A DNA stretch of 64,000 nucleotides from Vibrio sp. D404a (lineage in GTDB: Bacteria; Pseudomonadota; Gammaproteobacteria; Enterobacterales; Vibrionaceae): contig NZ_JAHGAJ010000004.1 in the NCBI RefSeq assembly GCF_030248535.1, positions 62,001-126,000 of the forward strand, in the 5' to 3' direction. Within the stretch, counting starts at the first letter, position 1. Every line of letters begins with the position of its first letter. The notes under the pieces are model-generated. The model searched no databases, had not been told where the DNA came from, and was given only the letters and a program-made list of their open reading frames with translations. Below are positions 39,615 through 47,356 of the stretch, piece after piece. The position numbers and the translations under genes are program-made.

Positions 39615-40058
39615 ATGATCAAGGTTGAAGACATGATGACTCGCAACCCTCATACCCTATTGCGCTCACACTCACTCGCCGATGCCAAGCACACCATGGA
39701 AGCGCTTGATATCCGACATATTCCCGTTGTAGATGCAGACAGAAAACTGCTTGGTGTGGTAACTCAACGTGATGTACTCGCTGCTCAAGAATCTAGCCTA
39801 CAAAACATCCCTCAAGCTCAGTCATATACTCTCGCGACACCGCTCAATGAGATCATGCATAAAAACGTTATGTCCGTTGAACCAAGAGCGGGACTGAAAG
39901 AGTCTGCTATTTATATGCAGAAGCACAAAGTGGGTTGTCTGCCAGTTGTAGAACACGGCGAGTTGGTTGGCATCATTACAGACAGTGACTTCGTGACTAT
40001 TGCAATCAACCTTTTGGAACTGCAAGAAGAGAGTGAACCGGAAGAGATTGAGGCCTAA
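39615..40058 (+). CDS. Two-CBS-domain protein
   Basis: 147 residues made of two CBS domains (about 7-60 and 77-135). The first begins EDMMTRNPHTLLRSHSLADAKHTM and contains the HIPVVD turn; the second begins NEIMHKNVMSVEPRAGLKESAIYM and contains GCLPVVEHGELVGIIT. Stand-alone CBS pairs usually bind adenine nucleotides and act as regulators; the ligand and partner are unknown here. The ribosome site AAGGAGG is strong (eight bases upstream). A gene-poor 1.08-kb stretch follows. Confidence 0.92.
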   Translation: MIKVEDMMTRNPHTLLRSHSLADAKHTMEALDIRHIPVVDADRKLLGVVTQRDVLAAQESSLQNIPQAQSYTLATPLNEIMHKNVMSVEPRAGLKESAIYMQKHKVGCLPVVEHGELVGIITDSDFVTIAINLLELQEESEPEEIEA

Positions 40059-40158
40059 TTCATAAGATTCAATATTTGGCGTATGGCAAGAGTCAACGGC
40101 CGCAGCGTGATTCCGTTCATCTCGCAAAGTGAGCCTAGACTTTTACATAGATGACAGG

Positions 40159-40189
40159 CAAAAAAATGAGCGGCTGGATTGGGCCGCTC
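40159..40189 (-). terminator. Minus-strand terminator without an annotated gene upstream
   Basis: Perfect 7-bp inverted repeat GAGCGGC (40168-40174) and GCCGCTC (40183-40189), followed on the minus strand by A then seven T residues (complement of 40160-40166). In the plus direction there is no T-run, so it does not belong to the CBS gene. It implies a minus-strand transcript starting somewhere above 40200. Confidence 0.75.
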
Positions 40190-40202
40190 GAAGGTCAGGG
40201 TT

Positions 40203-40301
40203 TCATGCGTTCCTGTAAACAGTAAGGAATCTTGTTATTGCTCGATCTGATTTTTCATTCTTATATAGGTAGGCGGCCTTCCTTATTGCTTCGCTTATCA
40301 C
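40203..40301 (-). CDS. Small open frame (32 codons) before the orphan terminator, unrecognised
   Basis: A GTG at 40301 with GAGGAG four to five bases upstream opens a 32-residue frame starting MISEAIRKAAYLYKNEKSDR and ending YRNA; the frame stays open about 30 codons further upstream (possible GTG at 40337 giving 44 residues). Composition is protein-like (amphipathic, basic) and the stop is about 14 bp before the hairpin. It may be a real microprotein, the remnant C-terminus of a decayed gene, or a chance frame in a small RNA. I do not recognise the sequence. Confidence 0.3.
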   Translation of the reverse strand: MISEAIRKAAYLYKNEKSDRAITRFLTVYRNA

Positions 40302-40883
40302 TGCACTCCTCAATTTGACATTATGCTCATAGAACACGGATAAAAAAGTTTGGGCTTCATTTCGGGAAAATAACTTAAGGGCTAGGTGAAAGGGTACCTA
40401 ATCCCTCAAGCTTGCCTGTGGCGTAAGGTATGCTCTGCTTTGGTTTTTATGTAGCGAACATACTTCCCTGTTTCGACACTATCTCTATCAAATTAAATAC
40501 GAGCTAAAACGCTAAAAACGTTTGTAACTCAAAAACTGCATTTTGCGTCGACAAGCTAATTAATATTATGGGGGATTGCTCGTCGCTTTATGTCGCTCCA
40601 TGTTGCTTTCGCTTATTACCATCTCCAAATTTGAAATCGATTACAAGCGCACTATAGCTAGACATAAGTCTTAATCTTCATGTAGTTAATCTAACTCAAA
40701 CTAACATAGAGCAAAAGGTCTAAAGTTAATAAAAAGTTAAATTCAAAGCTTTATATCGTTGTGATCTCAGTGGCTATTTCACTGCTTACTATTCGAGGAT
40801 TTACGTAATTTTATTACGTTGAAAAATTGAGCAGCACCCAGTTTAAAACAACCGTTTGATTTAGAGTAAGCGTAAGAATGTCG

Positions 40884-40911
40884 TTAGTCTTTAACTACTG
40901 AGAAGTATATA
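40884..40911 (+). promoter_or_regulatory. Candidate promoter for a small plus-strand transcript
   Basis: TTAGTC (40884-40889) and TATATA (40906-40911) with 16-bp spacing, 33 bp upstream of a well-placed ribosome site and 16-codon frame. The -35 match is modest. Confidence 0.35.
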
Positions 40912-40943
40912 CATCAAGGAAATTAAACAAGGAGCAAAAAAGA

Positions 40944-40994
40944 ATGTGTAAAACTAAGCGTGTGAAATTTCACAAATTAATGAAAGCTACTTAA
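40944..40994 (+). CDS. 16-residue basic peptide frame with strong ribosome site
   Basis: ATG at 40944 is preceded by AAGGAG nine bases upstream and encodes MCKTKRVKFHKLMKAT, then TAA. The peptide has six Lys/Arg of 16 residues and no hydrophobic stretch. A terminator follows about 55 bp later, so the frame could be a microprotein or a leader/small RNA. It lies downstream of a candidate promoter. I recognise no family; confidence in it being translated is moderate because of the ribosome site. Confidence 0.4.
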   Translation: MCKTKRVKFHKLMKAT

Positions 40995-41049
40995 CAAGAT
41001 CTCTATTGTTTACCGTCGAATAAAAGCACATCAACAGAATAAAATACTA

Positions 41050-41078
41050 AAAAGCACACCAGATGCAGTGTGCTTTTT
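41050..41078. terminator. Bidirectional terminator between the small unit and oxyR
   Basis: Perfect 10-bp inverted repeat AAAAGCACAC (41050-41059) and GTGTGCTTTT (41068-41077) with 8-nt loop, TTTTT on the plus side and TTTT on the minus side. It can end both the plus-strand small transcript and oxyR. Confidence 0.88.
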
Positions 41079-41134
41079 ATCGAACTGCCAATAATTTAAC
41101 TTAATACTTATTGCTATTGTGAATAGAAAAAAGA

Positions 41135-42040
41135 TTAAAGTAATTCAGAAACAACTTCTGCTAGCTGGCTGAATGTGCTTACTCGTGAAGAGCTAGGGCG
41201 CCAAACTAAGCCAATATGACGATGCGCTTGCTGCCCCGGCGCATCAACCACCACCAAGTTCTGGTTTTCAATCAAGCCATGATCAATCGCCATCTGAGGA
41301 ATGAAGGTAGTGCCTAAGCCATTGGCAACCATTTGTACGAGAGTATGAAGGCTAGTTGCGGAGAACGGATTGATCTTCTCTCTATCTGTCAATTGACATG
41401 CTGACACCGCATGCTCCGTTAAACAATGCTCTTTTTCTAAAAGGAACACCGACTCATCTGGAAGGTCTGCATATTTAATTGGCGTGCGAATCGCGTCGGC
41501 TTGATTACGACTGATGATCATTCGGAACGGGTCACTGCCGACAATTTGGCTTTCCATTCCATCAATATCGACTGGCAATGCCAATATCAATACATCCAAC
41601 TCTCCTTGACGGAGTGCTGCTAGCAGGTTGGTGGTCGTGTCTTCGCGAAGCAGCATATTCAATTCAGGGAAGCGAACATTAACCTCTTGAACGAGGTTAC
41701 ATAGAAGAAAAGGGGCAATCGTCGGAATACAACCCACTTTTAATTGACCTTGCATGTCGCCACCTTGGCACAAACGCCCAAGCTCGACTAAGTCTTGACC
41801 CTTGGCTAGCAACTCTCTTCCATGCTCCACCACTTGCTCACCAGCATGCGTAAATACCAGTGGGCTCTTCTTATCTTTCTTTTCATAGAGAGGACACCCA
41901 ATCAACTCTTCTAGGTTTTGTATACCTTTACTTAGGGTTGATTGACTCACGAAACAGCGCTCGGCCGCATCACCGAAGTGGCGTGTTTCATGTAGTGTCA
42001 CTAGATAGTGAAGTTGCTTAAGACTTGGCCATTTATTCAT
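41135..42040 (-). CDS. oxyR: Hydrogen-peroxide regulator OxyR
   Basis: LysR-family activator whose paired cysteines sense peroxide. From the ATG at 42040 it has 301 residues: N-terminal helix-turn-helix (ERCFVSQSTLSKGIQNLEELIG) and a regulatory domain in which the two redox cysteines stand in EKEHCLTEHAVSACQL, matching Cys199/Cys208 of E. coli OxyR, followed by FSATSLHTLVQMVANGLGTTFIPQM. An upstream in-frame ATG would add 15 unconserved residues. It is divergent from a peroxiredoxin gene, which supports the call. Confidence 0.94.
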   Translation of the reverse strand: MNKWPSLKQLHYLVTLHETRHFGDAAERCFVSQSTLSKGIQNLEELIGCPLYEKKDKKSPLVFTHAGEQVVEHGRELLAKGQDLVELGRLCQGGDMQGQLKVGCIPTIAPFLLCNLVQEVNVRFPELNMLLREDTTTNLLAALRQGELDVLILALPVDIDGMESQIVGSDPFRMIISRNQADAIRTPIKYADLPDESVFLLEKEHCLTEHAVSACQLTDREKINPFSATSLHTLVQMVANGLGTTFIPQMAIDHGLIENQNLVVVDAPGQQAHRHIGLVWRPSSSRVSTFSQLAEVVSELL

Positions 42041-42170
42041 GAAATTACTTTGTAATATGAGTAAGATAAGTTGGAGTCTACCCACCTGGAATGGTCAACA
42101 GACTTGGAAAGGACAAAGAGAGGGTTTATCGCTTTTTTCGATGAACTCAATCTATTTAATTCGCTTTTTT

Positions 42171-42193
42171 CTATAGTACCGATTGTACTATAG
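42171..42193. promoter_or_regulatory. Perfect palindrome in the oxyR-peroxiredoxin intergenic region
   Basis: CTATAGTAC (42171-42179) and GTACTATAG (42185-42193) with 5-bp spacer, 69 bp upstream of the peroxiredoxin start. The ATAG/CTAT ends recall OxyR half sites, but the spacing (11 bp between ATAG and CTAT) differs from the standard 7 bp, and no perfect second half is present; it may be an operator of another regulator or overlap the -10 region (TATAGT). Confidence 0.5.
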
Positions 42194-42261
42194 TTTGTCG
42201 CGTAGAAACGGAGCCCAATCAAAGAAGTATTGGGCCAACTAATTTTTTAGGAGATTCCAAA

Positions 42262-42870
42262 ATGGTACTAGTAGGTCGTCAAGCCCCTGACTTTACTGCA
42301 GCAGCTGTTCTAGGTAACGGCGAAATCGTTGACAACTTCAACTTCGCAGAATTCACAAAAGGTAAGAAAGCGGTTGTTTTCTTCTACCCACTAGACTTCA
42401 CATTCGTTTGTCCTTCAGAGCTAATCGCTTTCGACAACCGTCTAGAAGATTTCCAAGCTAAAGGCGTTGAAGTAATCGGTGTTTCTATCGATTCTCAATT
42501 CTCTCACAACGCATGGCGTAACACTGCTATCGAAGATGGCGGTATCGGTCAAGTTAAGTACCCACTAGTAGCTGACGTTAAGCACGAAATCTGTAAAGCA
42601 TACGACGTTGAGCACCCAGAAGCTGGCGTTGCTTTCCGTGGTTCTTTCCTAATCGACGCTGACGGTCTTGTACGTCACCAAGTAGTTAACGACCTACCAC
42701 TAGGTCGTAACATCGACGAAATGCTACGCATGGTTGACGCACTAAACTTCCACGAGAAGAACGGTGAAGTTTGTCCTGCACAATGGGAAGAAGGTAAATC
42801 AGGTATGGACGCATCTCCAAAAGGTGTTGCAGCATTCCTATCTGAGCACGCAGACGACCTAAGCAAGTAA
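42262..42870 (+). CDS. Typical 2-Cys peroxiredoxin (AhpC/Tsa family)
   Basis: Thiol peroxidase that reduces H2O2 and organic peroxides. The 202 residues have the peroxidatic cysteine in FYPLDFTFVCPSELIAF (about Cys49) and the resolving cysteine in GEVCPAQW (about Cys170), plus the GGIG motif. It lacks a C-terminal YF motif, so it should be fairly resistant to over-oxidation. It is divergent from oxyR, which very probably controls it; codon use is highly biased, as in strongly expressed genes. The reducing partner (AhpF or thioredoxin) is not in the window. Confidence 0.95.
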   Translation: MVLVGRQAPDFTAAAVLGNGEIVDNFNFAEFTKGKKAVVFFYPLDFTFVCPSELIAFDNRLEDFQAKGVEVIGVSIDSQFSHNAWRNTAIEDGGIGQVKYPLVADVKHEICKAYDVEHPEAGVAFRGSFLIDADGLVRHQVVNDLPLGRNIDEMLRMVDALNFHEKNGEVCPAQWEEGKSGMDASPKGVAAFLSEHADDLSK

Positions 42871-42997
42871 TTACATTCTTAAGCCCGCGCTCAACTCGGG
42901 TGAATGGTTGGAAGCTCTCTTAGTAGCCAAAGGCACAAGAAGCGTAAAGCAATAGCACAAAGTGCAACGCCAATCAGTTAAGAAGTAAAGTCTTTAT

Positions 42998-43027
42998 AAA
43001 AGCCCGAAGTTAACGCTTCGGGCTTTT
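42998..43027 (+). terminator. Terminator of the peroxiredoxin gene
   Basis: Perfect 12-bp inverted repeat AAAAGCCCGAAG (42998-43009) and CTTCGGGCTTTT (43016-43027) with a 6-nt loop. It lies 128 bp after the stop, leaving a long 3' untranslated region. The 315-bp gap to cutC otherwise contains only AT-rich DNA and presumably the cutC promoter. Confidence 0.92.
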
Positions 43028-43185
43028 CTTATATCGGTCAGCAACCTTGTTGTCGATTTCTCCCCTGTTTCTAAATTGAGGCAACAGTTACCGAAAAGAT
43101 TTACCCCTATTTTGCCCCCTTTCCCTCTACCTTTTCATCACTTGCTATTGCTATCATCCAGTTATCCCCTCTTTGGAATGAAAGA

Positions 43186-43935
43186 ATGAAACCTGAATTA
43201 GAAGTATGTATCGATAACCTCGAGTCTCTTCACCTTGCTATCGAAGGCGGCGCAGATCGCATAGAGCTGTGCTCATCTCTCGCGTTAGGCGGGTTAACCC
43301 CAAGCTTTGGGTTTATGAAAAAAGCCGCAAAGCTCTCTTCAGTTCCTGTTTATGCGATGATCCGACTAAGGCAAGGGGACTTCATCTTCGGGCAAGAGGA
43401 TATTGAGTGCATGCTTGAGGATATTGAAGCCGCCTCTATCGCGGGGCTAACTGGTGTCGTTTTGGGTGTTACCAATACCGATGGCAGTTTAGATTTGAAT
43501 GCTATGGAGAGATTGACTCAAAAAGCGAAAGGCTTAAACCTCGGTATGACTCTTCACCGAGCAATTGATGTCTCTCCTGACTATACACTTACGCTACAAC
43601 AAGCCATTGAGCTTGGCTTTGAACGAGTACTGACCTCAGGGCTTGCTCCAACGGCCGAGCACGGAATAGATGTTTTAGAGGACATGGTAAAGTTTGCTAA
43701 AGGGCGTATCGATATTATGGCTGGGGCTGGTGTTAATGCAGAAAACGCTTCTCTTCTTTTACAATCATCGAAGGTCAATGCACTGCATCTATCAGGGAAA
43801 ACTACTCGTGATAGCTTAATGAATAAAACATCAGAGGCAAAAATGGGAAATCAGGATATCGATGATTACCTTATTCCTGTCACCAGTTCAGACAAAATAA
43901 GAGCAGTTAAAACCATTATCCTCAAGCACATTTAA
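43186..43935 (+). CDS. cutC: CutC family protein
   Basis: TIM-barrel protein first linked to copper tolerance; its biochemical role is unsettled. The 249 residues contain the family motifs LEVCIDNLESLHLAIEGGADRIELCSSLALGGLTPS, VPVYAMIRLRQGDF, GVVLGVTNTDGSLD, TLHRAIDVSP and IDIMAGAGVNAENA. It is about the usual length (248 in E. coli). The next gene, a LysR regulator, begins 106 bp later on the same strand. Confidence 0.93.
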   Translation: MKPELEVCIDNLESLHLAIEGGADRIELCSSLALGGLTPSFGFMKKAAKLSSVPVYAMIRLRQGDFIFGQEDIECMLEDIEAASIAGLTGVVLGVTNTDGSLDLNAMERLTQKAKGLNLGMTLHRAIDVSPDYTLTLQQAIELGFERVLTSGLAPTAEHGIDVLEDMVKFAKGRIDIMAGAGVNAENASLLLQSSKVNALHLSGKTTRDSLMNKTSEAKMGNQDIDDYLIPVTSSDKIRAVKTIILKHI

Positions 43936-44041
43936 CTGGTTAACTGTTCAACTGATTCATAAAGCTTTACCGAGTAAGACTGGTTTATCGATTAGAGTCG
44001 CGTATATTGTTTAAACCAGTCAACGATACTCACGGACAGAT

Positions 44042-44989
44042 ATGGCAAAGGATTTATTTGGCACACTCGATCTAAACTTGCTACGAACCTTTTTAATTGT
44101 TCATCAGGAAAAGAACACTCGTAAAGCCGCTGAGCGCTTGTTTGTCTCACAACCAGCAGTCAGCCAAGCACTGCAGAAACTTCGCCATCACTTTGATGAT
44201 GAGTTGTTTGTGAAGGTTCATGGTGGTCTTCAAGCAACTTACTTTGCAGAAAGCCTTGCCAATGAAATAACCCCTCATTTGGATGGCTTGGCAGTCGCTC
44301 TCAATACCGCCAATGCATTCGACCCAAGCCAGATAACTTCAAATATTCGAATCGCTCTCTCCCCTGTCACTATGGCATGTTTATGCGGACCTCTTTATCA
44401 GGAGATCAAGCGCCAAGCCCCGAATGCAAAGCTAGAACTAATCGGTTGGAGTACTACGACTCCCGAAGAGATAAGAAAAGATTCAATCCACCTTGGCGTC
44501 AATTACTTGTTAGAGAACAGTAGTAAGGAGGTTTATACTCGAAAGGTGCTTGATTTAACTGGCTGTATTTTTGTTCGAAAAGATCATCCAATAAAAAAAA
44601 CGGTCATTACGCCTGTAGATATGGCTGGTTATGACATCGCTTCATTGATTAGCCCCGGATGGAATGACAACTTCAGTTACGCCTCTCGACTATTAGAGAA
44701 GTATGATATTGAGCATAGCATTGGTTTTCGCTCCGAGATGTTGATGGCCGTGATTGATATCATTCAACACACTGATATGTACATGCCCCACTCCAATCTT
44801 TTCCCTGTTGAGAACTACCCAAACCTCAGAGCAGTTAAAGTCTTAGTAGAAGGCAAAGAATACCACTACCCTCTTTTTACTCACATCCACTCTAAGAATA
44901 AAAACAACCCGCTGCATGGTTGGTTAACTAACATCGTTGAAGAGGCTCTACAACATCAAGTCAATAAGCATGGCTTATTATTCAAATAA
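44042..44989 (+). CDS. LysR-family transcription regulator, target unknown
   Basis: 315 residues. The N-terminal helix-turn-helix reads NTRKAAERLFVSQPAVSQALQKLRHHFDDELFVKVHGGLQAT (about residues 24-65), typical for LysR, and the rest fits a substrate-binding-like effector domain, here with no catalytic or redox cysteine pair. The target is unknown; the trimeric-autotransporter-like gene 115 bp downstream on the same strand is a possible target, but LysR regulators more often act on divergent genes. Confidence 0.92.
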   Translation: MAKDLFGTLDLNLLRTFLIVHQEKNTRKAAERLFVSQPAVSQALQKLRHHFDDELFVKVHGGLQATYFAESLANEITPHLDGLAVALNTANAFDPSQITSNIRIALSPVTMACLCGPLYQEIKRQAPNAKLELIGWSTTTPEEIRKDSIHLGVNYLLENSSKEVYTRKVLDLTGCIFVRKDHPIKKTVITPVDMAGYDIASLISPGWNDNFSYASRLLEKYDIEHSIGFRSEMLMAVIDIIQHTDMYMPHSNLFPVENYPNLRAVKVLVEGKEYHYPLFTHIHSKNKNNPLHGWLTNIVEEALQHQVNKHGLLFK

Positions 44990-45104
44990 CCAAAGCTACT
45001 TAGCCTAAAAATAAAACACTGTTTAATATTATCTCCATCGACAAGGAGTCAATCATTAAACCATAGTAAGGATGCTCAATATTCCGTTTATTGAGAGTGT
45101 ATTT

Positions 45105-45929
45105 ATGAATAAGTCAATTCTTGCAGTGTCTTTAGCTACGCTATTTTCTGTGCCAGCAATCGCAGCTGACAATGCAACTAATCCAATTTGGTCAGAACCA
45201 ACGAACCCAATCGAAGCAGTTCCTGAGCAACCTGTACTTCCAGGTATCGACAATAGTGTTCCTGGTGTACCGGACCGCCCACAACCACCTGTCCACGTGC
45301 AGCCACCAATTGAGGCAGCACCAGAGCAACCTGTTTTGCCTGAGATTGACAATGGTGTTCCGGGTGTACCAGAAAGACCGCAACCACAAGTACCAACTCA
45401 ACCACCAGTTGATAATACGCCAGACCGTCCACAGCCACCGGTAAAACCGGTACAGCCGCCTGTCGACAATTCACCTGAGCGTCCGACACCTCAGTTCCCT
45501 AGCAATCCAATTGAAGGAGCACCATCTCAACCAATCGAGATCCAACCAGAGCACCCAATTCAGGATGGCGATTACGCTCCTGATATCTCTGGTCCATCAG
45601 AAGCTGAGCGTACCTCTGCATTAGAACTTGGCTTCCAAGCGATGGCTGAAGAGTACAACCAAAAATTTAACGAGCACCAAGAGCAGATGGATGGTATCCG
45701 TGCAAGCTTACACGCGGTGACGAACGCACGCCCATTCGTAACTAACGGTGAGTTTGCTGTTGGTGCGGGTGTTGGTTTTGCAGGCTCTAAAGAAGCTATT
45801 GCACTGGGTGGTGCTTACGGTATCAGCGAGCAGCTGAGCGTATCAGGCACATTCAACTATGAAACCTCAGGCAAGTACTCATCATCAGATGTATCTGGTG
45901 GTGTGGGTGTTCAGTTTAACTTCAAGTAA
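45105..45929 (+). CDS. Small trimeric-autotransporter-like protein with proline-rich passenger
   Basis: 274 residues from the ATG at 45105. Residues 1-20 are a Sec signal peptide (SLATLFSVPAIAA cleavage region). Residues 24-162 are extremely proline-rich with repeated modules of the form PIEAxPEQPVLPxIDNxVPG then VPxRPQP, two long copies and several shorter ones. Residues 163-208 look like a coiled coil, and residues about 205-274 fit the YadA-type membrane anchor (GEFAVGAGVGFAGSKEAIALG, four beta strands ending in QFNFK). The overall layout (signal, stalk, coiled coil, anchor) is that of a trimeric autotransporter adhesin, but it is unusually small and lacks a globular head. Function is inferred as a surface protein. 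Confidence 0.78.
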   Translation: MNKSILAVSLATLFSVPAIAADNATNPIWSEPTNPIEAVPEQPVLPGIDNSVPGVPDRPQPPVHVQPPIEAAPEQPVLPEIDNGVPGVPERPQPQVPTQPPVDNTPDRPQPPVKPVQPPVDNSPERPTPQFPSNPIEGAPSQPIEIQPEHPIQDGDYAPDISGPSEAERTSALELGFQAMAEEYNQKFNEHQEQMDGIRASLHAVTNARPFVTNGEFAVGAGVGFAGSKEAIALGGAYGISEQLSVSGTFNYETSGKYSSSDVSGGVGVQFNFK

Positions 45930-45934
45930 CACTC

Positions 45935-45970
45935 TCTCCCCTACTAAGGATGGTGGGGGAACCTTTTCTT
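45935..45970 (+). terminator. Possible terminator after the autotransporter-like gene
   Basis: CCCCTAC (45938-45944) can pair with GTGGGGG (45953-45959) with one G-U pair and an 8-nt loop, followed by AACCTTTTCTT. The T-run is interrupted, so termination may be partial and the next gene may be partly co-transcribed. Confidence 0.45.
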
Positions 45971-46030
45971 CAGGGAGCTTTATTAACGTAAGTGCCGGAT
46001 GCGCTTACTTCAATTATTAATGAGAGTGTC

Positions 46031-46588
46031 ATGAATATCTTAAAAACAATCGCTTTAACAACCGCCTTTTTTTCAACCGCTAGCTTTGCAGTCCAAGACG
46101 CCTTTTCAGGCCACCGTATAGGTGCAGGCTTCTCTAGTGCTCAAATCGATTATGTCTATACAGACGGCCATAGTGCTGATCTAGGTAGTGGACTCAAGCT
46201 GGAATATGGTTACGACCTAAACCGCATCTTTGGCTTCAACGTTTCGATGGATTACGTTACAGATGATTACAAGCTTTTGAATTACGACTATGAATCTAAG
46301 GTAACAACCATTAAGTTAGACTCAGACATTGGTTATACGTTTGACTTAGATGGGTTCAATCTTAAACCTTATGGCGCGATTGGTTTAGCTCGCATCATTG
46401 ATAAACAAACAGTTAGCGACTCACAAGGTAGCTACACCATTTCAAGAAACGATACCTCTATTCTGATGGGAGCAGGGGTGCGCGCAAACTTCGACTTTGG
46501 CCTCTACAGTGATCTTCGTTTCAACTTCATGATGTTAGACGACTACGATATCGACCAACTGTCGATCACGTTTGGCTATAAGTTCTAA
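46031..46588 (+). CDS. Outer-membrane beta-barrel protein
   Basis: 185 residues from the ATG at 46031: a Sec signal peptide (MNILKTIALTTAFFSTASFA, cleavage near residue 20), then alternating polar/hydrophobic strands and a C-terminal aromatic residue (TFGYKF). Length and pattern fit an eight-stranded barrel of the OmpA/Ail-like 'outer membrane protein beta-barrel' superfamily. Function is unknown. It lies 101 bp after the autotransporter-like gene and the two share similar leader sequences just before their starts (GAGAGTGT). It is convergent with phoU. Confidence 0.82.
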   Translation: MNILKTIALTTAFFSTASFAVQDAFSGHRIGAGFSSAQIDYVYTDGHSADLGSGLKLEYGYDLNRIFGFNVSMDYVTDDYKLLNYDYESKVTTIKLDSDIGYTFDLDGFNLKPYGAIGLARIIDKQTVSDSQGSYTISRNDTSILMGAGVRANFDFGLYSDLRFNFMMLDDYDIDQLSITFGYKF

Positions 46589-46617
46589 GCTCTTATCCTA
46601 TAGCTTAAAATTCGAAC

Positions 46618-47316
46618 CTACTTCAGCGCGTCATCTAGGCTTTGATCACCTAGGTGGCGTACGTCTTTGCCTTTCACAAAATAGATGATGTATTCACAAA
46701 TATTCTGGCATCGGTCGCCAACACGCTCTATAGCTCGCGCTGACCACATTACTTGCAAGATGTTAGGAATATTTTTTGGATCTTCCATCATATAAGTCAT
46801 CAACTGACGAATCACCGCTTCGTACTCTGAATCCAATTTATCATCGAGCTTATGGACTTCGGCTGCAGCATCCACATCCATACGAGCAAAAGCATCAAGT
46901 ACTTGATGAAGCATCGCAATCGCATGACGACACAGTGGCTCTAGTGAGACATGAAATTTCTGATCTTTGGTCGAAGGAATATCAATCGCACCTTGCGCGA
47001 TCTTCGAGGCTACATCACCAATACGCTCAAGATCAGTAATCGTCTTGATGATCGCCATGATCAAGCGTAGGTCTTTCGCGGTAGGTTGTCGCTTCGCGAT
47101 AATACGAGTACAGGCTTCATCGATAGAGACTTCCATTGCATTTACTTTGTGGTCGTCACGGATGACTTTCTTGGCCAGTTCAATATCGTCTTTATGGAGC
47201 GCTTGCATAGCAAAAGAGAGCTGCTGCTCCACTAAACCGCCCATAGTTAGAACATGAGTACGAATTGACTCAAGTTCCACATTAAATTGTCCAGATATAT
47301 GACGACCGAAATGCAT
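46618..47316 (-). CDS. phoU: Phosphate signalling regulator PhoU
   Basis: Negative regulator that links the Pst transporter to PhoR signalling. The ATG at 47316 has AGGAG seven bases upstream and gives 232 residues, with two three-helix repeats each carrying the metal motif ([17 protein letters not shown] and [29 protein letters not shown], and [14 protein letters not shown]). It is the last gene of the pstCAB-phoU group, 40 bp after pstB, and is convergent with the barrel gene. Confidence 0.96.
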   Translation of the reverse strand: MHFGRHISGQFNVELESIRTHVLTMGGLVEQQLSFAMQALHKDDIELAKKVIRDDHKVNAMEVSIDEACTRIIAKRQPTAKDLRLIMAIIKTITDLERIGDVASKIAQGAIDIPSTKDQKFHVSLEPLCRHAIAMLHQVLDAFARMDVDAAAEVHKLDDKLDSEYEAVIRQLMTYMMEDPKNIPNILQVMWSARAIERVGDRCQNICEYIIYFVKGKDVRHLGDQSLDDALK

Positions 47317-47356
47317 GTCTGCTCCTGTATGATGCATCACCACGAATGTGGTAACG

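Larger units (their letters stand above)
40059..41134. other. 1.08-kb gene-poor stretch between the CBS gene and oxyR
   Basis: No gene longer than about 60 codons. It holds two small units: a minus-strand one ending at a terminator near 40160-40189 with a 32- to 44-codon frame, and a plus-strand one with a candidate promoter, a 16-codon frame and a terminator near 41050-41077. The middle part (about 40340-40880) is AT-rich with no feature I can name. Confidence 0.7.

Noticed and set aside
40160..40189. Terminator of the CBS gene
   Set aside because: The T-run is only on the minus-strand side, so it cannot end a plus-strand transcript.
40380..40450. Possible GEMM-I (cyclic di-GMP) riboswitch on the minus strand (ACGCCACAGGCAAGCT resembles the start of the motif)
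   Set aside because: The other conserved segments (GACGCAAAGCC and GGTAGGTAGCGGGGTTACC) are missing.
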